Made by a program: the position numbers and the translations under genes. A DNA stretch of 31,183 bases from Crickella sp963642455. Its GTDB lineage: Bacteria; Bacillota; Clostridia; Peptostreptococcales; Anaerovoracaceae. This document shows positions 30,034-31,183 of the stretch, piece after piece. The first letter of the stretch is position 1. Every line of letters starts with the position of its first letter. The notes beneath the pieces are model-generated. The model saw only the letters and a program-made list of their open reading frames with translations, ran no database searches and was not told where the DNA came from. The stretch lies in assembly GCA_963642455.1 (NCBI GenBank), contig CAVIGM010000012.1:1-31183 (forward strand), in the 5' to 3' direction.

Positions 30034-30912
30034 CTACAGCTTGCCCCCGAAAACAGGGAAGAAGCTGTGCTCGCCGTAATCCTTGATTCTATCAACTTTC
30101 TTGAGAATCTCCATATCCTCATCTGCGATGACGAAATCCACCGCCGCATTCTCCTTCATATGCTCAGGATTTGCCGTCTTAGGAAGAACAACCATTCCAA
30201 GCTGCATATCGTAACGCACGCAAAGCTGCGGAATTGTAACGCCATATTTCTCGGCCATCTCGGCGATTTGCGGATTCTTGAGGGCCTCACCGTGAGCCAC
30301 AGGAGAATAAGCCTCCATCACTATGCCCTTCTTCTGGCAATAATCAATCAGCTCCAGTGGGGTATTTGAAATATGGCAGAGCACCTGATTAACCATCGGC
30401 TTAATCTCGGCCGTCTCCCAAAGGCTGTCGATATCCTCTTGCAGAAAATTCGAAATTCCAATCGCGCGAAGCTTGCCTGCCTTATAGGCATCCTCAAGCG
30501 CTCTCCATGCCGCACGATTTCCCTCGACATAACGGTCCTCGCACTGGTTCACTTTATCCCAAGGCTGTGGGCTGTGGATAATCATCATATCAAGATAATC
30601 GAGGCCCATAACAGCGAGCGTCTTGTCAATGCTTGCGGCAGCCTCTTCATAGGTCTTGTGCTCCGCAGCGACCTTAGATGTTACATAAATCTCCTCTCTT
30701 GGCACGCCACAATTACGAACGCCCTCGCCTACACCACGCTCGTTTCCATAAGCCTGCGCCGTGTCAACATGGCGGTATCCCATTTGTATAGCGGCTTTAA
30801 CCGCCTCGGCTGCCTTGTCGTCATCTACAAGCCAAGTGCCGAGAGCCAGCACCGGAATTTCCACTCCATTGCTTAATTTCTTTATTTCTTTCAATTCCTT
30901 CAATTCAGTCAT
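30034..30912 (-). CDS. Aldo/keto reductase
   Basis: The ATG ending at 30912 (MTELKELKEIKKLSNG) is used, with AAAGG about eleven bases upstream; a GTG four codons earlier is an alternative. The 292-residue (beta/alpha)8 barrel has the complete catalytic tetrad: Asp50 and Tyr55 (HVDTAQAYGNE), Lys80 (VTSKVA) and His113 (MIIHSPQP). It also has the family signatures GISNFLQEDI and LPKTANPEHMKEN, the latter binding the NADPH phosphate. It would reduce aldehydes or ketones such as methylglyoxal with NADPH. The carboxymuconolactone-decarboxylase-family gene lies just upstream on the same strand with an 92-bp spacer, so the two may share an operon. The 3-prime end abuts the assembly gap but the stop codon is present. 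Confidence 0.95.
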   Translation of the reverse strand: MTELKELKEIKKLSNGVEIPVLALGTWLVDDDKAAEAVKAAIQMGYRHVDTAQAYGNERGVGEGVRNCGVPREEIYVTSKVAAEHKTYEEAAASIDKTLAVMGLDYLDMMIIHSPQPWDKVNQCEDRYVEGNRAAWRALEDAYKAGKLRAIGISNFLQEDIDSLWETAEIKPMVNQVLCHISNTPLELIDYCQKKGIVMEAYSPVAHGEALKNPQIAEMAEKYGVTIPQLCVRYDMQLGMVVLPKTANPEHMKENAAVDFVIADEDMEILKKVDRIKDYGEHSFFPVFGGKL

Positions 30913-31004
30913 TTCGTTTAGCACCTTTCTTCCTTAATTTGCTCTAGCTACCTTAGATTCTCGAGATCCTTGAGTTTCGATTCGCTGCGCAGCTTCTATT
31001 CCTC

Positions 31005-31183
31005 CTACTCCTCGGTCCATACCTCTTTTGCGAGATTGAAAACGGCCCAAGCCTTAGGCCAGCCTGCGTAGAAAGCCACATGCGTAACAACGGCCGCGAT
31101 TTCCGCCTTGGTCACTCCATGGTCTTTCGCGTTCTGAAGGTGATACTTCAAGGAAGAATCCGTGATTCCCTGCGCCATCAGAG
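31005..31183 (-). CDS. Carboxymuconolactone decarboxylase-family protein (5-prime end beyond window)
   Basis: The minus frame from the window edge to the TAG at 31005-31007 gives the last 59 residues: LMAQGITDSSLKYHLQNAKD, then HGVTKAEIAAVVTHVAFYAGWPKAW and AVFNLAKEVWTEE. This is the C-terminus of the CMD/AhpD-like family as seen in 4-carboxymuconolactone decarboxylase-type proteins. The HVAFYAGWPKAW helix is the signature. Many stand-alone members in Clostridia are of unknown function, linked to redox or peroxide defence. The active-site region lies outside the window, so function cannot be judged. The aldo/keto reductase gene lies downstream on the same strand. Confidence 0.88.
   Translation of the reverse strand, partial: LMAQGITDSSLKYHLQNAKDHGVTKAEIAAVVTHVAFYAGWPKAWAVFNLAKEVWTEE

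Overview
The window reads as a piece of an anaerobic Bacillota (Clostridia-type) draft genome. Shine-Dalgarno sequences are strong (GGAGG, AAGGAG), sigma-A-like promoters are recognisable, and gene content is typical of gut or anaerobic Clostridia: an energy-coupling cobalt transporter, a TM1266-type [FeFe]-hydrogenase-linked regulator, an Old-Yellow-Enzyme-type Fe-S flavoenzyme, adenine deaminase and methylglyoxal synthase. Three runs of N (22867-23030, 24290-24376, 29929-30029) show it is a scaffolded assembly. No rRNA, tRNA, CRISPR array, integrase or transposase was seen. The species cannot be named from this sequence.

Layout. 1-4162 (minus): cbiM-cbiQ-cbiO followed by an F420-0:glutamate-ligase-like gene cut by the window edge. 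4484-5728 (minus): a GGDEF(degenerate)-EAL protein. 5909-7645 (minus): adenine deaminase. 7903-10685 (minus): TM1266-like regulator, lipoprotein binding protein and a fused permease-ATPase, preceded by a structured leader ending in an intrinsic terminator. 10864-12006 (minus): prmA, divergent from a 688-residue flavin/Fe-S reductase (12231-14297, plus). 14461-15060 (minus): a gene interrupted by one in-frame TGA, best read as a selenoprotein. 15217-17929 (plus): DUF997 protein, PanF-like symporter, nitrilase-family amidase. 18046-21927 (minus): REC-GGDEF-EAL-HPt-like protein plus a membrane-anchored metallophosphoesterase. 22286-24271: a helix-turn-helix/coiled-coil gene and a convergent zinc-ribbon membrane protein, both running into assembly gaps. 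24554-26427 (plus): AlbA/Schlafen-type regulator and mgsA. 26536-29018 (minus): HipA-like protein, NimA-like flavoprotein, VanY-type carboxypeptidase. 29194-29928 (plus): CmpB-type membrane protein. 30034-31183 (minus): aldo/keto reductase and the end of a carboxymuconolactone-decarboxylase-family gene.

Most notable. (i) The in-frame TGA at 14965-14967 lies in a continuous reading frame, is followed by a Cys codon (a U-C pair), and has a bacterial-SECIS-like hairpin with GGU in its apical loop; standard gene calling would lose the first 50 codons, including the active motif. (ii) An unassigned ~150-nt leader with an intrinsic terminator precedes the TM1266/ABC operon, and a multi-hairpin leader precedes cbiM. 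(iii) Short tandem duplications recur at gene 3-prime ends, often spanning the stop codon and in places supplying the next gene's Shine-Dalgarno. (iv) Helically phased operator-like arrays lie upstream of the AlbA-type regulator and the first EAL gene.

All family assignments come from reading the translated sequence and from memory of the families; no database search was run.
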